DNA of 64,000 bases from Castor canadensis (taxonomy: Eukaryota > Chordata > Mammalia > Rodentia > Castoridae). The notes beneath the pieces were generated by a model, which worked only from the letters and a program-made list of their open reading frames with translations, had not been told where the DNA came from and ran no database searches. The stretch is from NCBI RefSeq assembly GCF_047511655.1, contig NC_133397.1, positions 11,185,501 to 11,249,500 on the forward strand. The letters are read 5' to 3'. This document shows positions 12,745 through 24,824 of the stretch, in pieces; within the stretch, counting starts at the first letter, position 1, and every line of letters starts with the position of its first letter. The position numbers and the translations under genes are program-made.

Positions 12745-12858
12745 CTATAACAAAGTAGGAGGGTGGGGAAGGAGGAGGCCCAAACAATGTATACACATGT
12801 GAGTAAATGGAGTAGATGTAAAAATGATAAATAAAATAAAAAAGAAAAGAAAACCTCT
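12745..12858 (+). mobile_element. very short L1 3' end
   Basis: Only the last about 110 bp of an L1 3'UTR: a G-rich stretch (GGAGGGTGGGGAAGGAGG), then CCCAAACAATGTATACACATG, GTGAGTAAATGG and an A-rich tail. This 3' end is shared with the copies at 26.2, 50.1 and 62.8 kb. No TSD found. Confidence 0.65.
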
Positions 12859-13488
12859 GGGATAATTGTGGTGGGTATTTTAAATATAACCTGTTCCTTT
12901 TTTATTTTATATAGCACTACAGATATAAAAATAGAATAATATTTTACATGTCCATGTTATTACTTATACATACAAACTGACATTCTTCATTTTTATTTCC
13001 AAGTTGCTGAAATTCTTGACACAGAGAAATTATATGATTTTACCTTTAAATGATATATTTCATGACTTGAAAGTCAAGTATGTGACTTTGATTCTTTCCT
13101 AATGCATGTGTTTAAGCTAATCGCCAAATAAATAGTTTGTGAACAAACTCCTGAAGATACCTCAGAATTGTATTTGACTATGGAATATCCAAGTACACAT
13201 TTCTCAGAATGATTACAGACTATTAATTTCAATAGCCTGTGTAATTATCAATGTTATGTTACTATATACACATATTTTTATAAATATGTCTCCCCATCAT
13301 TAATAATTGAACACATCTTCTTATAACTTATGCTAAACCCTAATAATTCCCCATACATCATGTAATTCTTTTTTCATTTTACCATAGCTGTTTTCTAAAA
13401 AGTATACTTGTAGTAATTTTTGTTTAGTGTATTTTTAAGAAGTAATATAATCATGAAAGAAGTATTCAGCTTAAAGTTCTCTCTGAAT
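12859..13488. other. unclassified AT-rich sequence
   Basis: No feature recognised. Confidence 0.4.
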
Positions 13489-13668
13489 CTGAGCACTAGA
13501 CTCATGCCTGTATTCCTAGCTACCGGGGAGGCTAAGATTGGGAAGATCGAGATCCAGTTCAGCCTGAACAAAAACCAAGATCTTATCTCAAAAATAGCAA
13601 GAGATAAAAGTCCTGAAGGTGTGAATTAAGTATAAAGTCCTGACTTCAAATCCTAATACTGACAAAAA
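13489..13668 (+). mobile_element. composite SINE (one B1-like unit plus ID-like tail)
   Basis: B1-like start ACTCATGCCTGTATTCCTAGC and GGGGAGGCTAAGATTGG, then a degenerate tRNA-like segment (AAAGTCCTGAAGGTGTGAATT, TGACTTCAAATCCTAATAC) and an A-rich end. Confidence 0.65.
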
Positions 13669-13884
13669 AAGATAAATCATTGCTTTTTTGATATCCTCTC
13701 AATTTACTTATATTCCTGAAGACACTCAGAAAGTTTCATGCTTAATAGTTTATTGTCGTATCAGTCAGACTAAGTCTAAAAACTGTAGTAATGTTAGTTT
13801 CAAATTCAAATTCTATCCAATGTTCTAAGAACAAAACAAAGATTGTAATAAAACACCTTTTGACCACATTAATTTTTTTTTTTT

Positions 13885-14515
13885 AGAAAACAGTATAGAG
13901 TTTCCTCAAAACACTAAGAACAGATAAAACGTGATCCATCAATCTCATCACTTGGTACAGTCTCAAAAGAAGTGCAATCAGTATGACAAAGTTGTCTTCA
14001 GTCTCATGCTGATGTCAGAATTATTCATGATAGTCAAGAAATGGATGCAACATAAATCTTTATTAAGTAGTGAAAGGTTTAAAAACTGTGGTTATATATG
14101 CACAAGCCATGTAAAATAGAGCCTTCTATCATTTCCAATATCATTTATGAATTCAGAGGACATTTTGAAAAACAAAATAAACCAAGCACAGAGTTACAAA
14201 TAGAAATGTTGATTCATAGAAGAGAGTAGAATGGTGGTCACCAGAGGCTGTGGGAAAGGGCAGACGAAGGTCACTAGGCGAGTAAAATGCGAGAGTTAAA
14301 TAAGAGGATTAAGTTTTGGCATTGTGCTGCACGGAAGGGTGATGGGAGTTCATAATGAGACCGCAAAGATTACGAATGTCGTCACACCAAAGAAGTGTGT
14401 GATGTGCTAAGTATGCTAATTGCCTCAATTTAATAATTATAAAATGTTCACATGTATTGCTACATCATCTTATACCCCATAATATGCACAATTATCATTT
14501 TCCAATGGAAAGTAA
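13885..14515 (+). mobile_element. L1M-type LINE 3' fragment
   Basis: Ancient L1 ORF2 end and 3'UTR: CAGAATTATTCATGATAGTC, then GATTCATAGAAGAGAGTAG, GGTGGTCACCAGAGGCTGTG and TACCCCATAATATGCACAATT. The order matches L1M consensus elements as I remember them. No reading frame survives. Confidence 0.6.
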
Positions 14516-14629
14516 AGTTAACCTAAAGAGTAACCACAAAATTTATAGACTATCTCAACAACAAAAATAACGTAATCATCTTAATTGGTACAATTAGAAC
14601 ACTGTACCAGATAACTGTAAAATGCACAT

Positions 14630-14850
14630 TACTTAAAGATATTCGTTAACCTTTACCCAAAGTGAGGATACAATATCTATAAAGACCTAACCTATCTTAA
14701 AGGATAAACATTATACAGAATATGTTTCAATATATTGCCTGAATTCAGTTAAAAAAAAGCTAGAAATCAGTACTAAAAATATAACTAGAAAATGTCTAAC
14801 TGCTTGGAAATGAAGCAATAAACTTCTGAAGTTATTAAATTAGAAATCAG
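14630..14850 (+). mobile_element. L1 ORF2 endonuclease-region fragment
   Basis: GAAATCAGTACTAAAAATATAACTAGAAAATG and CTGCTTGGAAATGAAGCAATAAAC resemble the ORF2 segment just after the L1 endonuclease domain (motif like LEI..RN..TGK then WKLNN). Decayed, so either a separate insertion or a piece of the neighbouring L1. Confidence 0.45.
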
Positions 14851-15221
14851 TGTGTAAGTTAGAAAAAAACTGAAAATAAGATACATGGAAACTTGGTGAT
14901 TCTAGGTTCATTTTACATCTATTTTGTGAAAAGACTCAACCTGTCTTATCTATAAGAAAAATATCTGTAGTCATATCCTTTATCAAAATATCAATTTTTA
15001 CATATGTTTACAATTATTGGAGAATGATAAGGAAAGAAAATTATTTTTAAGGATTATTTTTAAGTCTTATTTGTTTGGGCAATAACTACTTTTATTCTTT
15101 ATTTCTTAAACAATCATACCTTGCCTATGACATCATCTGATGTCTCTAATTAGAATTCACAGCTTATAGAAGAATTCAGAGTATTTTCAAATGAGTATAG
15201 TATTGTAAAGCTGAAATATCA

Positions 15222-15302
15222 TTGGCTGGAGGCACGGCTCAAGTGTTAAATCACTTGCTTAACAACCACAGTGCCCTGGGTTCAAACCCTAGTGCCACCT
15301 TC
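15222..15302 (+). mobile_element. ID-like tRNA-derived SINE monomer
   Basis: Stand-alone tRNA-like unit: GGCTGGAGGCACGGCTCAAG gives the A-box region and CCTGGGTTCAAACCCTAGTG the B box. No B1-like head. Confidence 0.7.
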
Positions 15303-15433
15303 TTTCCCAGAGTTCTTATATTGTTATTATCATATTTTTTCTTATTATTTCTATTTTAGCAATCACAAGCCTGGAGTTTACAGTGTGCCTAGAGAAAAGT
15401 GGTGTGTGCTATATGTGATATATGTGGCTTTTC

Positions 15434-15777
15434 TCAAATCACACATTCTTTCTCTTTTTTTTGGCAGTGCTAGTGTTTGAACTCAGGCCTTGTGCTTGCT
15501 AGGCAAGCTCTCTACCACTTGAGCTACATTCCCAAACTTTTATCACTTTAGTTATTTTGGGAACAGGATTTTGCATTCCAGGACCAGCCTGGACTGCAGT
15601 CCTCCTACTCACTCTCCCTACAGAACTGGGATGTCCAGTTTGCAATGCTGAGCCCAGCTTTTTCTAGATGGGGTCTTGCAAACTGTTTGCTTGAGCTGAC
15701 CTCAGACTGCGATCCTCATGATTGCCACCTAAGGTGCGAGCCATTGTGCCTGAGCACTTCAAATCATCTTCATTTCT
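15434..15777 (-). mobile_element. composite SINE with target-site duplications
   Basis: Reversed poly(A) (CTCTTTTTTTTGG), antisense tRNA-like unit (TGTTTGAACTCAGGCC, CTACCACTTGAGC), then two antisense B1-like monomers (GACCAGCCTGGACTGCAGTCC; AAGGTGCGAGCCATTG). Flanked by imperfect direct repeats beginning TCAAATCA (15434-15453 and 15759-15777), taken as the TSD. Confidence 0.8.
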
Positions 15778-17789
15778 ATTGTTCTCTCTTATTGTCACTG
15801 TAAGTCAAAATACCCCAGAAATTCAAAAGCATTGCCATCACAAAAAAAGACGAATGTCAGTTTGTTAAACTAAATTTTTGCACCTAATAATATCTAAGAT
15901 CCAATCTGCATTTGATGCAACTAAAATATTTTAAAACTAGTAAATGGGCATTAAGCTAGGCAATTGTCACCATATTATTTGATTTTTTTCTGAAAAATAG
16001 TTGTGATTTAGGATTATGAGTTTTATTTGTAGAGAAATAAAAACACACAATTTGACTAAGTGACAGCATTGTTACTGAGTAGAAATCCCATTTCAAATCA
16101 GCAGATTCTGAGACCTGTATGTCTGTTTTCATCAGCTGTAATGTGGAGCCATAAGTAAAGACAAAAATGGAAAAGCATAAAGTTCTCTATGTCAAAGTAA
16201 ATAAAAAATTATGAATCTGAATGTTATATTTTGCTCTATATGTTGTTCTAATTTCTTCTCCCCTGTGAGAACAGCTCTGACAATATTTCATATGCATGCT
16301 GCAGTTTTTCAAGGCAGAATGCTACACGTAGTAATATATGATGAAATGAATACTAAATGTTTCCCAAACATACAAGCATAGCAAACACATCCACATAGCA
16401 AGTAGACAAATTGTCAGTCATATTCCACCAATTGAAAAGAAAGCCAAAGACTTGTGCTGTGCTCAACACTTTATATAAATAGTAAATGTTTATTTAAAAT
16501 GTTCTACTTCTTAGAAGGTATAATTTTTAAAATGAATCTACCCGGGCCTTCATGATGCATTTTTAGTGCACATTTCTTAATAATTGCTTTCTATGAATTC
16601 ATTTTGATAGTGAAATAAAAACAATACAACTTCAAATTTCAGAAATTTTTGTTGTTGCTTCATTGCATGCTTCCTTGTCTCTTGAAACTGCTACAATTAG
16701 ACCAGGACATTTTAGAAACTTGTAAATCATATCTGACACACAGCTATGATCTTGGGAAGACTTCAGTGCCTATAGAAGAATAATCACTTGCAATATGTAT
16801 CCCTTGTCATTTGTGGCATTTCTAAAGATAAATGCCTTAGCAATGGGAAAAAATTGCTAAGTAAATTAATAGAATTATCAAGTGCCTTTTCCAGGGATTG
16901 GTTTAAAATCTGCAACATGAGGTATTCTTTTTTTGTTTAGAACAAAAATAATTTTAAAAAACCTCATTGGGTATTGGGATAGGGATCAACTTAAAAAGAT
17001 TGTTAGCAAATTTATTTTCCAAAATCCAGATCAGCAATTTCCATTTCACTTCTCAGATGGTATCAATGAGCCCTCAATTCCTAAGCAGTAAAGCAAAACT
17101 TTAAGTCTTTTAAGCCATCAGAGATCTCCAGTCTTATCTCAAAACTATCTGTCACCATGACTGCCTTATACCAACACTGCCCTGCTATACAAGTATTGAC
17201 AAATAAAGAACATAGAAAGAAAAGTAGGGTTTTCGCCCTTTTCTGTGATTCTAAGGTATAACAGAAAAGGAACTTCTGGAACCAAATGCTGAGTTTCAGT
17301 TCTGGAGGCTCAGTGGTTATTCATCTCCCTCATGGGGATGCAAAACCCACTTGATGTGGACTTTAGGAAGTTTAACGTTTACCTACTACCATCAGCTTCA
17401 AGTGTTTGCTTTTAAAAACATCGTGGAAAAATATTTTCCAAAAAAACTTACAACAGATTAGAACCCTGGAGCATGAGCTGTGTGAGTTACGTGGCATTTC
17501 TCCATTTCTGTGGGATCATGGCTTAGTATAAAAAAGTCATGTTTTTAACTTTTTAAAATTATAAATTTACAGCCCTATTTCAGTCTTCCCATTAATATAA
17601 TAACAGTAAAACATTGAGTAGCTTCCAGATAAGGTTGGAAAATAGGAACCATATTTACCTTCCTGCCTGATAGAATAGCAATAGAAATGGAAACCAAGCT
17701 TATGAAACAATTGTACAAAAAAACAAAAAGAAACTACACAGAATTTGAATGGGGAAGATATCATATAATGAATTAAAAAATATAACAAA
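15778..17789. other. unclassified AT-rich sequence
   Basis: About 2 kb without a recognisable gene, RNA or repeat family. Confidence 0.4.
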
Positions 17790-18082
17790 TCAGAATACTA
17801 AGGCATTGGCTGATAAGAAGTAAAGAAACTGAACAATGTGAAAATAGCAGACAGCAGGGGTATCCAGTACCCCTGTGCTATGATGCCCACAGAAGCGTCC
17901 CACCCCACAGTGAGTCTAGAAGTTCCCACAGTGGTCAGATAAGTTGCTAAGATATGTTGTTGGCAGGACTTGACAATGTGTTCTAGGGTTCCCAGGAGAG
18001 TTTCCTGGTAGGGAGAATCACCTTGACAGAGGTTACTGAACAACCCAAGGGCAGGGTGTTTACCCTTATAGAGACTAAGTTG
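17790..18082. other. unclassified GC-richer block
   Basis: Less AT-rich than its surroundings and open on the minus strand for 117 codons (17798-18151). That frame runs across the L1 boundary at about 18100, so it is not one gene. Possibly an unrecognised old repeat. Confidence 0.3.
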
Positions 18083-18259
18083 AAGAATTCCTAATTTTAT
18101 TATTTTTTTCTTTATTGTTGTGCTGGGTGGAGTACGTTGGGGCATTAACAAAGGTTCTTATAATGTATCAAATATATCATACTTAAATTCACCCTCTCCA
18201 CCACTCTCTTTCATTCCCCCTCCCCCGATTCCTGGAACAGTTTCAACAGGTATCATTTT

Positions 18260-18372
18260 GGGCTGAGATGTAGCTCGGTGGTACAGCGCTTGCCTAGCAT
18301 GTGTGAGGCCCTGGGTTCGATCCCAGCACCAAAAAAAAGAAAAGACAAAAAAAAAAAAAAGCTTCTCTCCCT
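18260..18372 (+). mobile_element. ID element (BC1/tRNA-Ala-type SINE)
   Basis: Classic ID body: GGGCTGAGATGTAGCTCGG, then GCGCTTGCCTAGCATGTG, GAGGCCCTGGGTTCGATCCC and an A-rich tail. The Pol III A box (18271-18281) and B box (18314-18324, GGTTCGATCCC) look intact. A 16-bp TSD with one mismatch, CAACAGGTAT(C/T)ATTTT, lies at 18244-18259 and 18373-18388. It inserted into the older L1 3'UTR and is among the youngest-looking SINEs here. Confidence 0.92.
18271..18324 (+). promoter_or_regulatory. internal Pol III promoter (A and B boxes) of the ID element
   Basis: A box TAGCTCGGTGG and B box GGTTCGATCCC are tRNA-gene-like. Whether this copy is transcribed depends on flanking sequence and cannot be told from here. 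Confidence 0.7.
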
Positions 18373-19330
18373 CAACAGGTATTATTTTACATTTACATGC
18401 ATGTGTGCACATTATTTGCAAAGTATTCATCCTATCCACTTTCCCCACCACCTGCCCCCTCCCACTGGTGCCAACTGCCTCCCCAAACATGTTCTGACTT
18501 CCTCTGATTTTGTAGAAGAAAAAAGGTGAGAGATAAGAAGAAAAACATGATGTTTTAGTTAGTTTGAGATAAGGAGAGCTATACAGGGAGTTTCCTTGTG
18601 TTCTTTTCATGCATATATGTATTATATGAGTTGTTTCATCTCCTCTAGTCCTCTTCAATCCTCCCTAGTCCCCTACCTACAGGGTCCCAGCCTGTTTAAA
18701 ATTTCTGTATTCATTCCTGTACAGACAGCACATCAACCACATCCAAGTTTTTAAGTTTCCTTCACGTGCCCTATTCCTCCTGTGTGCAGCCTCCCCTTAG
18801 TGTGACCTGCCTTCCATAATACTGCTACATTTGTTTTCGGTCTATAATTTGCATATGAGGGAGAACACATGACTTTTGGCCTTCTAAACCTAACTAACTT
18901 CACTTCAGATGATGTTCTCCAGTTCCATCCATTTACCTGTGAATGACATAATTTCATTCTTCTTTGTCTCTGAGAAAAATTCCAGTGTGTATAAATACCA
19001 CATTTTCTTAATCCATTTGTCGGTGGTGGGGCATCTTGGCTGTTTCCATAACTTGGCTATTGTGAATAGTGCCGCAATAAACATGGGTGTGCAGGTGCCT
19101 TTGTTGCTAGCTGACTCACATTCCTTTGGATATTTCCCTAGAGTGGTATTTCTGGATCGTATGGCAGATTTATTTTTAGTTTTTTAAGGAACCTCCATAC
19201 TGTTTTCCATAGTGGTTACACTTAGCTTACATTCCCACCTGCAGTGTCTGAGGGCTCCTTTATCTCCACATCCTCGCTAGAATTTGTTGTTGGTGATATT
19301 CTTGATGGTAGCTAAGAATTCCCAATTTTA

Positions 19331-20200
19331 AAACAGAGAGTATTATATTTCATGAACCCACTACAGAAACCAGGATGATTAATCCCCTGGGTTTCTGGGG
19401 ATAGATTCTGGCCACTATACGTGGTAGGCTGCTGTGCAGTACAGGTGTCGAGCACTAGAGAAAATGCACAGACTCTAGCAGCCAGTAGGAGCTGTGAACC
19501 TGCCTAGGCTGCAGGTGCTAGACACCTGGGAAGCAGTGGCTGCTGGAGAAGCCACCACACTGCAGGGGCAAGGACTGAAGTTCCATGAGATGAGGATGGC
19601 AGCTCTTTAGGAGTCTACTTGAGGACCACTCCTGAACCAGTAACCAAAACCATTCTACTGCAGTATTTCTCCAGCACTCCACATAGGCAAAACTTCAGAT
19701 CCATCCAGTTTGCAAAGAAAAATACTTAAGAGCCCAGCTCAAATTGTTACAAAGCAAAGAGAAGTGTCATTATTGGAGCTAAGAGACAATATGTCTACAA
19801 CTAGCATATCATATGTATGATGTTCTAGTCCTGACACACAGATTAGGCTCCATGCCTCTCTCTGATAATTAACAGATTCTGGTAATAACATCTTGCAATG
19901 TGAGTCTACTTAACATTGCTAAATTCTTGAATAGTAGAACTAAATATGGCTCTGCTAAAGCACTGATAAAGGTGCGTCAGCTAAAATTATTGCTGATAAC
20001 TGCACCTGAACTTCAGGAAGCACTACCTTAGCTCCGGAAGGAATATCTACAAAAGTACCACAGGACTGATCCATATATTCATTGCCATGGGATAAGGAGA
20101 ATGGAAATTTTACTTTATCTCTAATCAAGAATCAAGCACAATCAATATTTTACCAACAGCCTTTCTTTGCATATCTAGTCTTTCAGTTAATTATTTCAGA
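19331..20200. other. unclassified, GC-richer in its first half
   Basis: About 19370-19700 is rich in CTGCAG, CAGGTG and GCTGCTG-like words, unlike the AT-rich surroundings. No open frame of interest or known repeat recognised. Could be an old LTR or a degraded retrocopy. Confidence 0.3.
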
Positions 20201-23200
20201 TAATACTGAATTAATCACTTATTCTTAAGTTATTTGTTTCTGCAGTGTTACAATATGTTCTGATAACAATCATAAATAAATTTTCATAGTGTTGAAATAG
20301 AAAGTTGGTCACAAAATTAAGTTGCCTACATTACATTTAAGTTTTCTGTTTCTTGATAAGATAGGGCAGTTTGTTACACAAAGCTTATTTTTTAAATAAA
20401 GTGCTGAATAGCTCATGTAATTTATTATATCTGTATCCAGAAATTGCTGGCAACACAGCACACTTTAGAATGCTGGTTGGTTGTTCCCCTTAGTAATTTT
20501 GGCTAACAAGGGGCTGTGACTTGCTACTACTGCCCAGAAAGCTTGTATACCACTAACCTTAGAAAAGCACAATATTCAAAGTACAGTTTCTACTGAATGC
20601 ATATTGCTTTTGCATCACTGAAACTTGAAAAATCATAAGTGAGGGATCATGTGTATATAATAAAAGTAGGGAGATGTCATATATGTAGAAACATATATAA
20701 ACTCTTGATGTATATTTGTATTTATACACACATGTACATATATGTTTCTGCTATTACTCTTTCATGCAGATAAAAATGGTTCTTCTTAATGTCTTAAATT
20801 GCTAAAATAGTATGGAATATAAAAATGCCTAGAGTTTAAGAAATAAAGGAGGATACTCACTAAGTTGACAATATAAATTGATACAATGTTAATAAAAGTG
20901 TCAAACTTAAGCAGTCACTGCCATCAACAGCTCAAAGTCACACAAAAGTCCATATTTTAAAAGCTGTTACTAAGCAAAACATCCTCTTACAAAAATGAAT
21001 ATGAATTAGAGGATTGTGATAAAATAAAATGTGTAACAATATGCCTGTTAGTAGTGAATGTGGCTTCTTTGGTATTGCTAACAAGACATGAATTTTGAAA
21101 GAAGTATTGGAATCATAGTTATTGTTAAAAGATTGACTGGCATGTGCCTAAAACACTTCTCCACATCATAAATTTCTATGTTATTTATGAAGTAAAAGGG
21201 CCACAGGCATCATGACTTTAGCCATGACAATTTTAGATTTAGAAGCCCTCAAAGAATCAGTATAACAGCATGCTATCTTGTTAATCATTTTTACTTTGAT
21301 TACATGTTGAAATAAATTTTTATTTGTTGGGTTAAATAAAATACATTTTAATTTAAAAAAGATTCCAGGCATATGAGGATATATGATGGGGGTTAGGGTG
21401 AAGTGATGGGGGGTGAAGTAGATAAATAGCAGTAAGGTTACTAATAATAGTAAAATTCAGTGACATCAAGACAGGTGCCAGGAAATAATTGTGTGTATTA
21501 TCTCCACTGCTTCTTCACACACCTACTTGTCATCTCTCGTACATTACAATATTTTGAAAATATCTCAAAACATTTAATAAAGTAAATTGTATTTAAAGAA
21601 AAATATGAATAAACTGGATAATATTCTTGTTAGAAATGAACATTTTAATAACTTTTTTTGTTAAATTTTGTCTACATTTATATCCACCCCTTACTATGTG
21701 TAGCATACGGTTCTATGTGTTTATTTGCATGACTCATCTTATCTGCACAGACAGATAAGATATGTTGAGCTCCTAGGATAATCTTATTCAAAGAAATACA
21801 CATCTCAAGTTGTAAAAGCATTAAGACTCTCAATATTTGTCAAATATCTATGTATTGGAAAGGCTAATGTCCCAGGAAAACTGATTGCTGTTTTCTACCA
21901 TGTCCAGTGTCCACACTGCCTCTGAACAATAAAGCAATTTGGTCTTCAATGGTAATAAGAAGCTAAGTTTACTTAGATCCAGCAACCCTCACACTGTTGT
22001 GTTCTTTTGACCTGGAATATTTTTAAAGGATTTCAGCCCTCCAGTTCCAATCTTCATCTGGGGAAGTATTTCTGAAAGTCCACAAGAGTGTGTGCTAGGG
22101 ATTCACAGTTTTATTTGCCTACACTTAATCCTCTGCTACATTACTTTGTGAGGCCATTGCTTCACAGATTTCACCTCACTTCAAGACAAAACCAGCAATT
22201 AACAATTGCAGCTGTGAGAAAGAACCATGGACTTTGAAAACACAGAACTACTTCAGTATAAAATAGAAAAGCAAAGGAAAGAAAGTGGCATATCTACCTG
22301 TTAACTATTTTTTTCCATAGATTGAATAAGACATAATAACAATTCAGCAGAATGATCAAAGTATGGTTATTTTATATAAGTGTATAGTAGCCATTTTTGA
22401 ATGAAAAGGAACTTTTATTTCAAATTTAATAACGGAACATGGAGATTTGCTTGAAACCTGACATATCAGAGTAGCATATTTTATGATTCTCTGTATGAAG
22501 GTAAAGGAAAAAATCCATGTTCTGAGCAGAAAAAGAAGCTCACTTGTTGTGCACAACTGAGAGTGGGAGAAATCATATCATAAGGGACAGAGTCAAGATG
22601 GAAACAGGTTTCAGAAATGTAGCAACTAAAAGTAGCCTCAGATAATTTTATTCCTCGAGCCAATTTCATTGCCTTTGCCCATGAGTGAACAATAGATTCC
22701 AGTGCTCTACAAGGCTTTACACAAGGAGTCTTCCCATGTGGTTGATTTGAAAAGGAACTAGACATAAAAAGAAAAAGCCTTAGCTGGGGATGAGCAATGA
22801 TGGTGGGCTTTCAGATTCCTTGGAAGCAGAAGAGTACTGCCTCAGATCCTAGGAAATCACTGACCAACTCGAGGTTGTCACAGATGGTATAGATTTTCAA
22901 GACAAGTGAGGAATGTAATACCCCAGTGCTTGATGGTGTCAGTACAGTTATGAAGGCTGGGGAAATGTCTGATATGTGTTTCCAACTTCACAGAGGTAAA
23001 CATGAGTGTGTTCATAAGCCCTCTAGTTATGTGTGCATTTCAACTCTTAAATCTCAGATTACAAGGTAATAAGCAGGTAAACAAACTAGTTGGAAGCAGA
23101 GCATGAAAGCTCTGAATTGAACCACTAGCATCAAGGCACAAACTGCCTTAGACCTGTGGTGATTGACTAAACTCCAGGGGAACAGAATCCATTATTGACC

Positions 23201-24424
23201 CATAAACCAGACTTCCCACTAAGAGTGAATGAACAGGATCCCTGTAGATAAAGCAAGAAAGCCTGGAAGGCTTTTAATGTAACCTCCCCATAAAGCAGCT
23301 GAAATAATAACGGATGGAGGTCCAACTCACTGTCCTGTGGAGAGCAAGATGACCTAAAATCAGCTTGAACGAAGTCAAAGGAATTAGAAAACTGCTCAGG
23401 AAGTAAAATAATGTTGTGAGTGATCCCTATTCTTGCATTAAGAATTTAAAAATGTGTATCTTCTACTTTCTACCAAAAATATTTGTGGGTTAGATATTAT
23501 TATCATCATTGCAAGCTAAGATGAACCAGACTCTAATACCTAAAGGAAATCTTCAAGAACTAATGAGTAGTGGACTTGGACCTCCCTTTCTTGGGCTATT
23601 GAGTAAATATTGCTCCTTTTTTTAACTCAAAGAAGAAAAATAATTGTAAAATACAAGAAAATATCTCAATAAGGTTTTTAAACCCTGAGTGTAGCCAGTG
23701 GGATGAAATGAATACTCTAGTTATCAGGCTCCCTTTATTTTTCTTCAAACAGATTTTTAAAATTGTATCTAGTTTTTTAGTTCTTGATGCAAAGGTTTTC
23801 CTTCTCCAAACTAGTTTAGTACATCCAAAATATGAACAGAAAGCATTTTTGGAAGGAAATTGGTCATTGCCCAACTTTTAATTATACTTTTACAAACCAA
23901 TCCTAAGTGGAACTTATATATATAAAGAGATATATGACTTTCCAGAATTGTAGCTTCAAAAAAAGTCTAAATGTTGATTCAGTGCAAGAGTTTTAGATCC
24001 ATTGTAGTATTTATTAAGTGGGATATTATTCACAAATTATAAAAAATGAAAATTAAATTACCTTATATTAACATTGAAAGTTTGTAAATGTGAATTGTGG
24101 GGTAAGAGTTGGTTCACAACAATAAATGCAAGTTCCCATCATGGAAAAATAAAAGATGTACGTTTCATTCATTTATAAAATGTGGGCTATTGATAACATT
24201 TGCAAACTTCTCTTTAGTAATGCAACAGACTTTATTTTTTAATTTCAAAATTTTCAGACCATTCCTTTTGTGAAATATAATAAAAACAAATAACTGATCA
24301 CATCATTGGTGTAATGAGAAAGTCAAATTACTATAAAAGTTTTTAAACACTTCGTCTTAATTTTTCAAATATAAAATGAAGTAATCATTTGTAAAACTAA
24401 AACATATACTTATATTGAGTTTAT
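20201..24424. other. unclassified AT-rich sequence
   Basis: About 4.2 kb with no defensible gene. A MIR-like segment may lie at about 21680-21830 (CTTACTATGTGTAGC) but is too weak to call. Short minus-strand frames near 22.4-22.8 and 23.6-23.9 kb have no recognisable domain. Confidence 0.4.
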
Positions 24425-24785
24425 AGTTTAGTCATTACACTCATAGGAATTTACCTAGGCAAAAAGAAACATACGTAAACATGAAGATTTGTATAAACAT
24501 GTTAATGGGAACTTTCTCTCAGCAACCAAAAGCCAAAAACATCTAAATGTCCCTATGAAGGGATAAACATAATTCTGCAGATCTTATTTTATAATACTAT
24601 ATGCATTGAAACAGAAGAGACTGCTAATGCTTCCACTGACTTAACTCAAAATGAATATACTAAATAAATCACATCACAAACATGTATATGCTGGATGATT
24701 CTATTTCCATAAAATCCTAAAATACGCAGACAAGTATAAAGAGATGAAAAGAACATCAGCTAGGAAGGAGGAAGTAGAGATACTG
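24425..24785 (+). mobile_element. ancient L1M 3' ORF2 fragment
   Basis: Matches the conserved L1 ORF2 C-terminal DNA: GGAATTTACCTAGGC, CAACCAAAAGCCAAAAACATC, AAATGTCCCTATGAAGGG, then ATGCTGGATGATTCTATTTCC. Highly diverged, no open frame. Confidence 0.6.
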
Positions 24786-24824
24786 TCAACCAAACGTCGC
24801 AGACTACTGCTCTGACTACTGTTT

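Larger units (their letters stand above)
18083..19330 (-). mobile_element. L1 3' fragment with TSDs, carrying an ID insertion
   Basis: Minus-strand, 5'-truncated L1. From the right it reads through the ORF2 C-terminus to a TAG at 18842-18844, where the frame ends in the L1-typical FSLIC motif. The 3'UTR and a T-rich tail near 18100 follow. Near-identical 17-bp direct repeats (18083-18099, 19314-19330, one mismatch) flank it. Its 3'UTR end, with GTTGTGCTGGGTGG, differs from the other L1 copies here and marks another subfamily. ORF2 coding is broken. Confidence 0.85.

Noticed and set aside
18158..18658. 166-codon minus-strand frame
   Set aside because: It runs through L1 3'UTR and the inserted ID element, so it joins unrelated DNA.
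19760..20130. Possible processed pseudogene of a host gene (short stretches looked coding-like)
   Set aside because: No consistent frame, A-tail or TSD, and I could not match it to any protein I know.
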